Program-made: the position numbers and the translations under genes
In this document: positions 48,594 to 57,315 of the stretch, in pieces
Position numbering within the stretch: the stretch's first letter is position 1
Layout: the number at the start of each line of letters is the position of its first letter
Assembly (NCBI GenBank): GCA_035689115.1
Contig: DASSMA010000010.1
Location: forward strand, 12,135 to 76,134
Length of the DNA: 64,000 nucleotides
Direction of reading: 5' to 3'
Origin: JAHFUS01 sp035689115
Lineage (GTDB): Bacteria; Actinomycetota; Acidimicrobiia; Acidimicrobiales; GCA-2861595
Notes under the pieces: generated by a model
Told to the model about the DNA's origin: nothing
The model's database searches: none
The model's input: the letters and a program-made list of their open reading frames with translations, nothing else

Positions 48594-50080
48594 TGGGGTT
48601 CAAGGAGGACGCTGACTTCGCCCGGTTCGTGTCGATGGGCGCGGTGGGAACCGCCCAGGTCGGCCGGGATCTGCGAGACCGGTTCGGGCACGCACCCGTC
48701 GAGCTGGAGCGGTACGCGATGAGCAACAAGGTCTGGCAGACGAAGGTCAAGCGCCTTCGCCTGCCTGACCTGGTGTGCCTCCGCTGTGGGCGACGGATCG
48801 AGTCGAGGGCCAAGTCGACTTTGGGGGTCATCCTGTCGCACTCCGACACGCCCGGGCGGGAGTGGAACGCCGGGGGCATGCGCGGCGATGACCTCTACGC
48901 GTTCGTGCGGGTCGACCGCTCGACGGACCCGCCGACGACCGGCCCGGTGGCCTACTTCAGCGCCGGCGCGCTGGAGGCGACCGAGGACCTCGCCCGGCGT
49001 AGCGCCCGAAAGGCGGTAGCCGAGGGCTCCGAGGTGACGCTTACCTGGCCGAGCTGGGTGCCCGCCCGTTCGGGGATCTTGGTGGGCGAGGACGAGCGGG
49101 GCAGGCTCGTGTGCCGCTACGACGACGGGGGGACCCAGGCTTACTGGCAGTGGCGGAGTTGGGCTCGCCGGATGGTGTACCTCGCCCCCGGCGATCGCTT
49201 CGAGGCCGGCTGCTGCGTCGTGGCCGGCGTCGTCGACTCACCGGCCACGATCGCCTGCCCGGGACCGACCTGGGACGTCGCCGCCGACCTGGCTGCGGCC
49301 CGGCACGGTGACCGCTACGTTGCCGTGAAGGCGGCCGGCTTCCAGGGTCGCCACGATCTGGTGCCAGCCCTTCGGGCTGTGGCCGGCGACCCTGGCGCGG
49401 ACTGGCGCATTGCCCTGGAGGCGCGGGCCAGCCTGGCCAGGATCGATCCCGACGCCGAGACCGGGCACATCGCGGCCGTGGCGCGCGACCCCCTGGGCGG
49501 CGCCGAGGAGCGCATGGAGGCCGTGCTCGTGCTGTCGGAGATCCCAACCGACCCGGCGGCCCTGGTGTTGGCCGCCGTCGCCGGCGACGCCGGCGCTCCC
49601 GAGGAGCTGCGGGCGGCGGCGGTGTGGGGGTTGGGGCAGGGCAGCCATGATCGACCCGACCTACTGCTCAATCTGCTGGTCGACGACTCCGAGCTCGTCC
49701 GCCTCCACGCCGTCGTCGCCGTGCGATCGCTGGCCCCGGCCATGGAGGTCGACTTGGTGGGCTGGCTCGGTGGAGACGATCGCCATGCGTCGGCAGCGTG
49801 CACGCTGCTGTACCGCCACCGTGGGATCGGGGCGCTCCTGGCGGCCCTGGACCGCGGTCCTCGGGAACGTCTGTGGGCCCTTCGCACCCTCGGCGACCTA
49901 CCCGCCGACGAGGTCCTGGCCCGGGCTGGCGGAGCGCTCCCGGCCGATGTCGAAGCAGCGCTGACGCCGCTGTGGTTGGGGCAGGCCGACTGGTTCCGTT
50001 CCCATGGTCAAGAGGGCCTCGCCGCCCTCGAGGTGCAGAAGGTCCGCTTCGACCCGGTGACGCTGGAGGAGCCGCCGTAG
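48593..50080 (+). CDS. Restriction-enzyme-like protein with C-terminal HEAT repeats (495 aa)
   Basis: The N-terminal 110 residues contain GTAQVGRDLRDRFGHAPVELERYAMSNKVW, then KVKRLRLPDLVCLRCGRRIESRAK. The Asp...Glu-x-x-x-Lys pattern around a Cys-x-x-Cys could be a diverged PD-(D/E)XK nuclease site. A beta-rich middle follows. From about residue 250 several HEAT-like helical repeats appear (VPALRAVAGDPGADWRIALEARASLARI, then AAVARDPLGGAEERMEAVLVLSEI). The gene is coupled to the control protein and opposite a methyltransferase. Nuclease activity is inferred, not proven. Confidence 0.55.
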   Translation: MGFKEDADFARFVSMGAVGTAQVGRDLRDRFGHAPVELERYAMSNKVWQTKVKRLRLPDLVCLRCGRRIESRAKSTLGVILSHSDTPGREWNAGGMRGDDLYAFVRVDRSTDPPTTGPVAYFSAGALEATEDLARRSARKAVAEGSEVTLTWPSWVPARSGILVGEDERGRLVCRYDDGGTQAYWQWRSWARRMVYLAPGDRFEAGCCVVAGVVDSPATIACPGPTWDVAADLAAARHGDRYVAVKAAGFQGRHDLVPALRAVAGDPGADWRIALEARASLARIDPDAETGHIAAVARDPLGGAEERMEAVLVLSEIPTDPAALVLAAVAGDAGAPEELRAAAVWGLGQGSHDRPDLLLNLLVDDSELVRLHAVVAVRSLAPAMEVDLVGWLGGDDRHASAACTLLYRHRGIGALLAALDRGPRERLWALRTLGDLPADEVLARAGGALPADVEAALTPLWLGQADWFRSHGQEGLAALEVQKVRFDPVTLEEPP

Positions 50081-50134
50081 CGCTGCGGCACGGGATGCTT
50101 GACTTACACTGAGAGCCGCGCGCGTAATGTCTCC

Positions 50135-50587
50135 GTGTTCACACATGAACCCTCAGACGTAAGGTCTGCTCCCGAAGCGGCAGAGCTCGCCGGCGTGACG
50201 TACCGCCAGCTCGACTACTGGACCCGCAAGGGATGGATCGACCCGGCCGCCGTCGAGGAGATCTCGGCCGGCCGGCGGGTGCGCCGCTACGGGGCACCCG
50301 AGATCGTCCAGTGCGCGCTCCTGGCCCATCTCGGCGGAAGCGGGATCGACGTGACGCCCTACGGGCCGCACGTCGCCGAGCTGGGGGCACTTGGCCCTGA
50401 CGACCTGGTAGTCATCGGGCCGGCCGGCGCCCTCGAGGTCGTCGCTGCTACGGAGCTGCGCCAGCGGGTCGGGCAGCGGGGCCGGCACGTGGTGTTCGAC
50501 CCCGAGGTGGTGCTCCGCCGCTTCGGCGGCCGATCCGGCGATGGGCTGGAGGCCGACCGGGTCGAGACCGGGCGGAGGAGCGCGTGA
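50135..50587 (+). CDS. MerR-like regulator (150 aa)
   Basis: SAPEAAELAGVTYRQLDYWTRKGWIDPAA is a clear MerR-type helix-turn-helix, followed by the wing RRVRRYGAPEIVQCALLAHL. A promoter-like TTGACT (50099) and TAATGT (50125) precede the GTG at 50135, giving an almost leaderless transcript. A TTG at 50099 in the same frame is the alternative start. GTGATG-type overlap couples it to the nuclease-like gene. Confidence 0.7.
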   Translation: MFTHEPSDVRSAPEAAELAGVTYRQLDYWTRKGWIDPAAVEEISAGRRVRRYGAPEIVQCALLAHLGGSGIDVTPYGPHVAELGALGPDDLVVIGPAGALEVVAATELRQRVGQRGRHVVFDPEVVLRRFGGRSGDGLEADRVETGRRSA

Positions 50588-51189
50588 TGGCCCAGCCGCA
50601 CACCCTGTGGCCCATGCCCGACGCCGCCGACCCGGCGCCGTACGAGGATCTCCCCGACGCCGGCGCCTACTTCCAGGGGCGCAGCTCCCGGGAGGGCGCC
50701 GACTACGACGAGGTGGCCTTGCACTACCTCGCCTCGGCGGGCGCCACCGTGGTCCAGCGGGGCGGCAAGGTCGGGATCGTGCCGGTGGACGCCGTGGTGC
50801 GCGGCACCAACGGGCGGTGCTTCGTGGTTCTAGCCCATGGGAACATCAGCGAGGCTGCTCGGGCCGGCCTCCGGCGCACCGACACGGTGCGAAAGCTGGG
50901 CACCAGCGCCTACCTCCTGGCCAAGGACCACGCCGCCCCGTTGCTGGTGCTTACCTCCCATCTCCCGCCGGGCGGCAACCGGCGCTCGGCGGCCGCCGAC
51001 TACCTGGCCGGGCTGGGCGAGCTCATCTTCGACGTGGTGGTCACCAAGGGCGACCTGGCCGGGTACCACCGTCTGCGCCGCTACCTCGGCGCCGTTCCCG
51101 CCCCCGAGGGTCCCGAGCCCGCCCCCTGGCGTCGGTCTCGGGGCGACCAGCTCGTGCTCCCCCTCGGCCTGGGGAGTTCCGATGCGTGA
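50584..51189 (+). CDS. Putative PD-(D/E)XK-like nuclease-fold protein (201 aa)
   Basis: YDEVALHYLASAGATVVQRGGKVGIVPVDAVVRGTNGRCFVVLAHGNISEAARAGLRRTDTVRKLG has the layout of restriction-endonuclease-like domains: helix, glycine turn, Asp on a strand, then a second strand. The second strand reads FVVLAHG rather than the usual Glu-x-Lys, so catalysis is doubtful. It overlaps the next gene by eight bases. Part of a regulator - nuclease - nuclease - helper operon facing a methyltransferase. Confidence 0.45.
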   Translation: MMAQPHTLWPMPDAADPAPYEDLPDAGAYFQGRSSREGADYDEVALHYLASAGATVVQRGGKVGIVPVDAVVRGTNGRCFVVLAHGNISEAARAGLRRTDTVRKLGTSAYLLAKDHAAPLLVLTSHLPPGGNRRSAAADYLAGLGELIFDVVVTKGDLAGYHRLRRYLGAVPAPEGPEPAPWRRSRGDQLVLPLGLGSSDA

Positions 51190-51766
51190 GCGCCGCCCCG
51201 CCGACTGGCGCCTCGACCTGGCCGAGCGCCACCCGCTTGAGGCCGAGGTGGCGGCGGCCATCGACGCCCACCCGGCCCTGGTGCGGCTGCGCACCTCGAC
51301 GTCGTCGTGCGACCGCCTCGACTACCAGATGCTCGGGCCCGGCGAGCGCCTGTGCGAGCTGGAGCTCAAGGCCAAGCGTCGGCCGTACCAGGGGTGGACG
51401 GCGCTTCGGCCCGACGTCGCCCCCGCTGACGTGTTCATCCTCGACGAGCTGGCCCTGCGGCGCATCGTCGACGCCGGCCGCTACGGCTTTCTGCTCGTGC
51501 GGGACTTCCCCGGCCAGCGGTGGGCGCTTTGGAGCACCGCCGAGCTCGTGTTGGCGTCCAAGGTCAGGGCGGGGCGCCACCTGGCCACCGGGTCGGGGCG
51601 CACCAAGGGCAAGCTGCTCATCGACTTGTCGTCGGCCGCCTCGGTGACCGACCACCTCGGGGCTGCCCTGTCGGCGCTGGCCGGGCTGGTGGGCGTCATC
51701 GACCGTCGCTGGGACGACATCGCCCCCTGGCCATGGCAGGAGCACCAGAAAGGAGCGGCATCGTGA
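51182..51766 (+). CDS. Putative PD-(D/E)XK nuclease (194 aa)
   Basis: RLDYQMLGPGERLCELELKAKRRPYQGW contains an Asp strand, a short loop and the Glu-Leu-Lys (ELELK) of a PD-(D/E)XK active site. FILDELALRRIVDAGRYGFLLVRDF follows as the core helix and strand. The protein resembles small restriction or repair nucleases. ATG at 51182 overlaps the upstream gene; its stop overlaps the next gene (GTGA). Confidence 0.6.
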   Translation: MRERRPADWRLDLAERHPLEAEVAAAIDAHPALVRLRTSTSSCDRLDYQMLGPGERLCELELKAKRRPYQGWTALRPDVAPADVFILDELALRRIVDAGRYGFLLVRDFPGQRWALWSTAELVLASKVRAGRHLATGSGRTKGKLLIDLSSAASVTDHLGAALSALAGLVGVIDRRWDDIAPWPWQEHQKGAAS

Positions 51767-52122
51767 TGCTGTTGACCATCGAGGAGGGCCGACGGCTGTT
51801 GGTCGCCTCGGCCGGCAAGCTGCTGGCCATGATCGAATGCCCCGACACCGCCCGCCTCGCCGAGGCGCTGTGGGGCCGGGATCCGCTCGGGGATGGCAGC
51901 ATGGCCGACCAGGCATTGGCCGCCGCCCACCGCCGCCTCCTCGCCCACCTGGACGCCCTGGGCTACGGCGGCGACGCGGCCGACCAGCTCGGGGGGATCT
52001 GCGAGGCGGCGGGGCTGGCCGAGGGGCGCCGGGACTACGACTTCGTCGCCGCCGTGCTCGGCGAGGCCGGCTTCGACGACGATGACGAGGAGTCGTTCTG
52101 GTCCTGGCTCCTGGCCGCCTGA
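51763..52122 (+). CDS. Small acidic protein (119 aa), nuclease operon
   Basis: GTG at 51763 has AAGGAG nine bases upstream; an ATG one codon later is also possible. The product is helical and acidic, ending in DDDDEESFWSWLLAA. No domain was recognised. Its last 88 bases overlap the 3' end of the convergent methyltransferase gene, which is unusual and could let the two transcripts interfere. Confidence 0.6.
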   Translation: MMLLTIEEGRRLLVASAGKLLAMIECPDTARLAEALWGRDPLGDGSMADQALAAAHRRLLAHLDALGYGGDAADQLGGICEAAGLAEGRRDYDFVAAVLGEAGFDDDDEESFWSWLLAA

Positions 52123-52976
52123 GCGGCCTTGGCCTCCCGGGCCCGGCGCCGGGCCAGGACCACGTAGGTGGCGTCGGTGTCGTAGCCGACGAAGCGCCGG
52201 CCGGCCTCGACGGCGGCCACGGCGCTCGCCCCGCTGCCGCAGAAGGGGTCGAGGACGACGTCGCCGGCGAAGGTGTACAGCTCGATGAGCCGGCGGGGGA
52301 GGGCGACGGGGAAAGGCGCCGGGTGCCCGACGCTGCGAGCCGAGGCGGGGGCGATGTCCCACACCGACAGCGTGGCGGCCAGGAACTCCTCCTTGGTGAT
52401 GGTGCTGGTGCCCTGGCGCACCCGGTCCATGCGGCCCTTGGAGAACACCAGCACGTACTCGTGGACGTCGCGTAGCACCGGGTTGCGGGCCGAGGCGAAG
52501 GTCCCGAAGGCGCACGACGAGGCCATGCCCCGGGCCTTGCGCCAGATCACCTCGCCGCGCATGTGGAAGCCGAGCTCGCCCATGATGCGGGTGACGTCGT
52601 GGCTGAGCGGCAGGTACGGCTTTCGTCCGAGGTTGGCCACGTTGACCGCTGCCCGCCCGCCCGGCTCAAGGACGCGATGGACCTCCGCGAACACCCGAGC
52701 CAGCAGCGCCAGGAACTCGGGGTAGGAAGCGTCGGTGTCGTAGTCCTTGCCGGCGTGGTACGGCGGGGAGGTCACCATGAGCGCCACCGAGTTGTCGGGC
52801 AGCTCGCCCATGGTCTCGGAGGAGTGGTGGTAGATGCGGTCGAGGTTGCGGCGGGGCACCTCGTTGAGCGCGACGTCCTCGGAGAAGGCGGCGGTGGCCA
52901 GGCGGCGGTTGTAGAAGGCGGAGGCATCGTGGCTCTCGCGTCGGGACGTGCCGTAGCTGCGGGTGGAGGTGACCAT
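52035..52976 (-). CDS. DNA N4-cytosine (or N6-adenine) methyltransferase (313 aa)
   Basis: TSPPYHAGKDYD (residues 69-80) is motif IV and DPFCGSGASAVAA (about 240-252) is motif I. Catalytic motif before SAM motif places it in the beta class. TSPPY favours N4-cytosine methylation. GEVIWRKARGMASSCAFG and VHEYVLVFSK are typical of this family. It may protect the element from the nucleases encoded next to it or from host restriction. Confidence 0.85.
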   Translation of the reverse strand: MVTSTRSYGTSRRESHDASAFYNRRLATAAFSEDVALNEVPRRNLDRIYHHSSETMGELPDNSVALMVTSPPYHAGKDYDTDASYPEFLALLARVFAEVHRVLEPGGRAAVNVANLGRKPYLPLSHDVTRIMGELGFHMRGEVIWRKARGMASSCAFGTFASARNPVLRDVHEYVLVFSKGRMDRVRQGTSTITKEEFLAATLSVWDIAPASARSVGHPAPFPVALPRRLIELYTFAGDVVLDPFCGSGASAVAAVEAGRRFVGYDTDATYVVLARRRAREAKAAQAARSQDQNDSSSSSSKPASPSTAATKS

Positions 52977-53025
52977 TGCCGTGGACCCTACCGAGCGGCC
53001 TCGGCCGGCCCCGCTGGTGCCCGAT

Positions 53026-54142
53026 TCATCGGCACGCCGTCAAGACCGTCGTGCCGTCCCAGGTGAGGCTCACCCCCGCTCGAGCCGTGGCGGGGCGGTT
53101 GAGCGCACCGAGGAGCTCCCGGTCGTCTTGGGCGGTGTCCATCACGAAGCGGATCCTCGTGCACGACTGGGCCGCGTGTGCCCAGGTGACGTAGCGGTCC
53201 GCCGCCCCAACCGGCGGCGGCCTTCTCGGCTTCCTCCCGGGGCAGCAGCGACGAGAGCATGAGCAGCAGGCGCAGCTCGCCGAGGACACCGGTCCCGATG
53301 ACGACTCCGTCGGCGGCGGGGACGGCGACGGCCCGCGGCCGCTCGCCTTCGAGGTAGTGCTCGGGGTGGAGGATCTGTTCGGTGCTGGTCGGCGGGTCGG
53401 CGAAGGCGGCGTCGAGGCGGTTCTGGCCACCCGCACGGAGTAGCGCCTCGACGAAGCCTGGTCCCACGGCGTAGGGGAAGGCGAACTCCTGGTTCTCCAG
53501 CTTGGGGACGCCGTCGGTGCTGGGCGTACGAAGGACGGTCGCCAGACCCCGTGCGGCGGGGAAGAGATACCTCGCGGGCCAGCGCCGCGTCGACAGGTAC
53601 GCCGCCTCGACCCGCTCGGCGTCTCCCTCGAGGAGCGCCTGGAGGGCGAGCTCGGCGTCGCGGGTCGGCGTGTCGACCTCGTCGAAGGCGAAGTGCTGGT
53701 GCTGGAGAGCGTGGACGAACTCGTGCACGAGCGTTGCGGCGACTGGAGGGCTCCGTTTGATGGCGCGCACCGCCACGACGCGTGCGGCGGGGTCGTAGTA
53801 GGCGGCCCACCCCGGCGCGATCTGGTTGATCCGGACCTGGACGAGCTCCTGGCGGGGTTCCAGAAGGCCCAAGGCCCGTTTCAGGGCCTGCTCGGCCGGC
53901 ATCCTGCTCGCTCGAACATGATGGGCGGCCGGATCGGTGAACTCGTCGCCGGAGCGAACTTGCACCAGCACGGGCGAAATGAACCGGAGCCCACGGAGCT
54001 GCTGGGCCTTGTCCTCCAGGCCGGATACCACCGCGCTGGTGGGGGAGTGCGAGGTGGCCTGAGGCACGGCGAGGACGCCGAAGACGACCTGCCCGATCGC
54101 ACACGCCGCAGCGATGCGCGCCCGACGCCGGGTTCGGGTCAT
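53026..54142 (-). pseudogene. Secreted zinc-metalloprotease-like gene with a frameshift
   Basis: From ATG at 54142 the frame gives a signal peptide-like start and a metalloprotease core with HEFVHALQ (His140-Glu-x-x-His144) and a downstream Glu helix (LLEGDAERVE). Near 53199-53208 (a run rich in G and C) the conserved sequence jumps frames. After KAAAGWG it continues only in another frame as DRYVTWAHAAQSCTRIRFVMDT, through to a natural stop at 53026. Without correction the protein ends in an unrelated basic tail. This is either a genuine pseudogene or a one-base sequencing error in GGGGCGGCGG. Confidence 0.7.
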
Positions 54143-54224
54143 CGTTCCGGCCTTCACGGCCCCAGGATCGCAGGAGGGTGTGACACTCCCACAGAGGGGG
54201 GGCGAGAAGGCCGCCAAGGACCGC

Positions 54225-54488
54225 CTAGTTGAGCTGGTACTTCCCCCAGGGCAGCTGCTCGATGAAAACGTTGGCTAGGAAGTCCACGAGATCATGACGG
54301 CCGCTGTAGCGGGGCCGTCCGCTGCCGTCCTGCTCCATCAGGACGACCGGCACACCGCCGAAGCCCATCGAGAAGCGTGCACGCGCCTGCTCCCTGCGGG
54401 TCGGCTGTTCAAGAACGCCAGGTCGCACCGCAACCACGGCGAAGGTGACGCCCTGCTCCTTGACCAGGGCGGCGTCGAAGGTTGCCAC
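54225..54488 (-). CDS. Hypothetical protein (87 aa)
   Basis: A GTG start at 54488 has AGAGAGGAG seven bases upstream. Two strands near the N-terminus (VTFAVVAVRPGVLE) are followed by an Arg-rich segment and a beta hairpin (FGGVPVVLMEQDGSGRPRYSGR), then a helix. The arrangement is like small thioredoxin-fold or stress proteins, but no motif confirms this. Confidence 0.55.
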   Translation of the reverse strand: MATFDAALVKEQGVTFAVVAVRPGVLEQPTRREQARARFSMGFGGVPVVLMEQDGSGRPRYSGRHDLVDFLANVFIEQLPWGKYQLN

Positions 54489-54624
54489 CTTGTTCTCCTC
54501 TCTGGGTGCGGAGCCGGCTACCGGCTCGTCTCGTCGTGGTGACGGCGATGGGCCGCACCAGGGCCGAGCCGTCCTCGAGGCAGACGGATGGGCGTGGTCT
54601 CGGTGGGTGCGCCCTGGTGACCGC

Positions 54625-54759
54625 TCACTTGCCTCGCTTCGGGGCTCGTTGGCTCAAGGCGCTTCCGGCAGCCGTCTTCGAGGCCTTCGAGGTCCGGCCG
54701 TCGCGAAGCACCTTCGACGCCGCCTTGGCGGCCTTGGCGCTGGTCTTCCGTCCGGGCAT
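54625..54759 (-). CDS. Small lysine/alanine-rich protein (44 aa)
   Basis: ATG at 54759 has AGGAAGG eight bases upstream. The sequence GRKTSAKAAKAASKVLRDG, then SKASKTAAGSALSQ, resembles short Lys/Ala-rich proteins seen in many bacteria on mobile DNA. Function unknown. It is too short for most automatic annotation. Confidence 0.55.
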   Translation of the reverse strand: MPGRKTSAKAAKAASKVLRDGRTSKASKTAAGSALSQRAPKRGK

Positions 54760-54961
54760 GGATGGCGTCCTTCCTATGGTCGTGGTCGTCGCTGGTAGCG
54801 GTCCGTTGAGGACCTGGTATGCACCTGCTCCCCGGGAAAGTCGCGGCTGCGTCTCGGCCTGCTCGACGACGGCCTCAGCCTGGCCACGGGGCGTGCGTCG
54901 GCGGAGCGACATTGCTTCCCGAGAGCCCAACGAGGACGCCTGCACCAGGGTGTGGAACTGC

Positions 54962-55789
54962 CTACGTGTCGTCACCAGAGACCTTTCGAAGCGAACGACG
55001 GAAGGCGTGGATCCGCGACTTCACCGTCGGCACGGTCAGCTCGAGGATCTCGGCGATCTCGGCGTCGGTGTAGAGCTGCGCCTTCAACCTGAGGATGTCG
55101 CGGGTGACCGGGTCCGTGATGGTGCGCGCCAGGGCGTCGAAGTCCTCCTTGTGGATCAGGGCCCGATCGGGCTCGGGAGCGGGATCACGGTGAACGCCAG
55201 TCGCCCGGTCGAAGGAATGCTCGCGCTCGAGAGGCCGAAGGCGCTCGGCGACCCCCTCCTCGGCCCGCCACTGCCGGTAGATGCTGACGAACCGGATGCA
55301 GCAATGCCCGACGAAGTACGTCTTGAGCGACGCCCCTCGGCGTGGGTCCCACCTGTGCGTCTTCAAGACCGTCTCTCGGAACGACTCCAGGGCACTGCCC
55401 ACGACCAGGGTCGCCAGCTCGTCGACGGCATCAGGGGCAAGGCGCCGATCGGACAAGCCCTGCACCCCCCGCAGCTTCTTCTCCTTGCACTTCCGCACGA
55501 TCACCCCCGTGCTCAGCCACGCCGTCATCACCGCGAGGCCGTACTCGGCCAGCGCCAACGCCAGCTCCCTCCATCCCTCGCCCTCGAAGCCAGCCCACTG
55601 CAGGGCCTCGATCAGCTCTCGGTCGGCCTCGAGCCTGGCCAGATGCTCCGCTTCCTGGCGGTGCTCGAAGGGCCGGAGATCCTGGCGGCCGACGATCGTT
55701 AGCTCGGGGGCGCCTCGTCGTTGTAGGCGTCGCTCGCCCGTCGTCCCGCCCTTTGGGCGTTCGCTGCGGTGTCCGGGCGGCGGGTTCAT
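54962..55789 (-). CDS. Sigma-70-family RNA polymerase sigma factor (275 aa)
   Basis: ATG at 55789 is chosen; an ATG at 55879 would add 30 residues. Region 2 is ALAEYGLAVMTAWLSTGVIVRKCKEKKL and KTYFVGHCCIRFVSIYRQWRAEEG. Region 4 is ITDPVTRDILRLKAQLYTDAEIAEILELTVPTVKSRIHAFRRSLRK, a clear recognition helix-turn-helix. This layout is common in actinobacterial sigma factors on mobile DNA. Its promoter targets are unknown; the ECF-like elements in the transfer region are candidates. Confidence 0.75.
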   Translation of the reverse strand: MNPPPGHRSERPKGGTTGERRLQRRGAPELTIVGRQDLRPFEHRQEAEHLARLEADRELIEALQWAGFEGEGWRELALALAEYGLAVMTAWLSTGVIVRKCKEKKLRGVQGLSDRRLAPDAVDELATLVVGSALESFRETVLKTHRWDPRRGASLKTYFVGHCCIRFVSIYRQWRAEEGVAERLRPLEREHSFDRATGVHRDPAPEPDRALIHKEDFDALARTITDPVTRDILRLKAQLYTDAEIAEILELTVPTVKSRIHAFRRSLRKVSGDDT

Positions 55790-55951
55790 GGTGGGTGACG
55801 GTGAAGCCAGTCGCCCGCCAAGCACCTTGCCGGGCAACCGCCTTCTATGCAGCTCCGGCGGGGGAAAGTCGCGTGACATCGAAGATCTTGCGACCAACCC
55901 TACGAAGAGGGTGTGACGGCCACGCTCAGTGTCAGGCGGGGAGCCCGTCAC

Positions 55952-56119
55952 TCGCCGTCGCTGCGTCCCACACGCCCCTCGAGCCGGATGTACTGATCGA
56001 GCGAGGGCAAGCGAGCGATGGCGGATCTGGTGGGCGATGGCCCGGTCCGAGAGGCCCCGGGCCTGCCCCGTGCTGAAACGGGAAGGAGTAACCCTCCGGC
56101 CCGACGTGTACCGCAGGCG
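55952..56119. other. Gap beside the integrase with a possible recombinase remnant
   Basis: A short plus-strand reading segment gives VLKREGVTLRPDVYRRR, like the end of a serine-recombinase or HTH protein, with no intact gene around it. This could be the scar of an interrupted gene at an integration site. No att core was proved. The match is short and may be chance. Confidence 0.25.
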
Positions 56120-57184
56120 TTACAGCTCGAGGTACCTGGAAGCCGGGTCGGAGAACAGCTCGCCGTCCTCCACGTAGCCCCGCACGGTGGCCGTGGAGGT
56201 GTGGCCCGTGGTGCGCATGATGGTGCGCTCGCTGGCGCCGTTGCGCGCCGCCGTGGTGGCGTGGCCCCGCCGCAGCGAGTGGCCGGCGAAATCGGCTGAC
56301 CTATAGCCGAGGCCGGCCATGTGGCGCTTGACCACGATGGCCACGGCCTGGGGCGTCAGGCGCCGGGGCGAGAGGCGCCCGTGGCGATCGACGGGACGGA
56401 ACACCGGGCCCTCGCAGATGCCCGAGGCGGCCAGCCAGGCCCGCCAGGCCCGCACCGGGCACGTGGAGGCCTCGGTGCCGTACACGACCTCCACCCGCCG
56501 CCCGACGCCTTCCTGGTCGGTCTTGGAACGGCCGAGGTGCACCAGGAGGCCTTCGTCGACCTCCTCCACGTCGGCGACGTCGAGGCCCACCAGCTCGGAG
56601 CGGCGCATGGCGCCGGCGAAGCCGAGCAGCAGGACCAGGCGGTCCCTGGTGTCGAGCAGCGACGTCCCCAGCGGGCCCACCGCGGCGCGCACGTCGGCCG
56701 TAGCCACCGCCTTCTTGGGCCTGGGGGCCACGCCCAGGATGCGCCGAATACCCTTCATGGTCTCGCGCACCACTACCTCGGTGCACGGGTTGGGGTAGCC
56801 GGCCACCTTGTGGCCCTCGCCGATGGCGGCCAGACGCCGGGTGATGGTCGACACCGCCGCCGGCGAGCGGTCGTCGGGCGGGCTGGCCATCTCGGCCACG
56901 TAGCCGGCCACCGTGGCCGGGGCGGCCGGGAGGGCCTCTAGGCCGACGGTGGCGCACCAGGTGGTGAAGTCGGCCCAGTCCGAGCGGTAGGCCCGCAGGG
57001 TGGCCGCCGATCGCCCCCGGCTGATGGCGGCCGCCACCTTGGCCTCGAGGTCGGCCAGGCGCTGCGGGAGGGCGCCGGCGCCGGCCGGCGTGCGGGGGGC
57101 CAGCTCGGGGAGCACCTCGGCAGCGTCGCGCCGGGCTGTGACAGGCCCCTCGGAGGCCGCCTCGAGTGGCTGATTCTGGGTCAC
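56120..57184 (-). CDS. Tyrosine recombinase (integrase, 354 aa)
   Basis: A SAM-like N-terminal domain (AAISRGRSAATLRAYRSDWADFTTWC) precedes the catalytic domain. Its residues are an Arg in GAMRRSEL, Lys in GRSKTDQEG, His302-x-x-Arg305 in GHSLRRGHAT, His328 in TGHTS and Tyr337 in VRGYVEDG. All catalytic residues are present, so it should be active in integration, excision or resolution of multimers. It lies between the sigma factor and the Crp-like gene. Confidence 0.88.
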   Translation of the reverse strand: MTQNQPLEAASEGPVTARRDAAEVLPELAPRTPAGAGALPQRLADLEAKVAAAISRGRSAATLRAYRSDWADFTTWCATVGLEALPAAPATVAGYVAEMASPPDDRSPAAVSTITRRLAAIGEGHKVAGYPNPCTEVVVRETMKGIRRILGVAPRPKKAVATADVRAAVGPLGTSLLDTRDRLVLLLGFAGAMRRSELVGLDVADVEEVDEGLLVHLGRSKTDQEGVGRRVEVVYGTEASTCPVRAWRAWLAASGICEGPVFRPVDRHGRLSPRRLTPQAVAIVVKRHMAGLGYRSADFAGHSLRRGHATTAARNGASERTIMRTTGHTSTATVRGYVEDGELFSDPASRYLEL

Positions 57185-57315
57185 GAGAAGGAGAAGTTAT
57201 CGTGACTCAGGCGGCGAGTGGCAGCATGTCGAACCCCCGCCCCGCCGAACGTCAGCGGTGGTCGTGACTGGAGGAACCTTCGGCTTTGCCCGTGGGGGCG
57301 GGCGCCCCGGACCTT

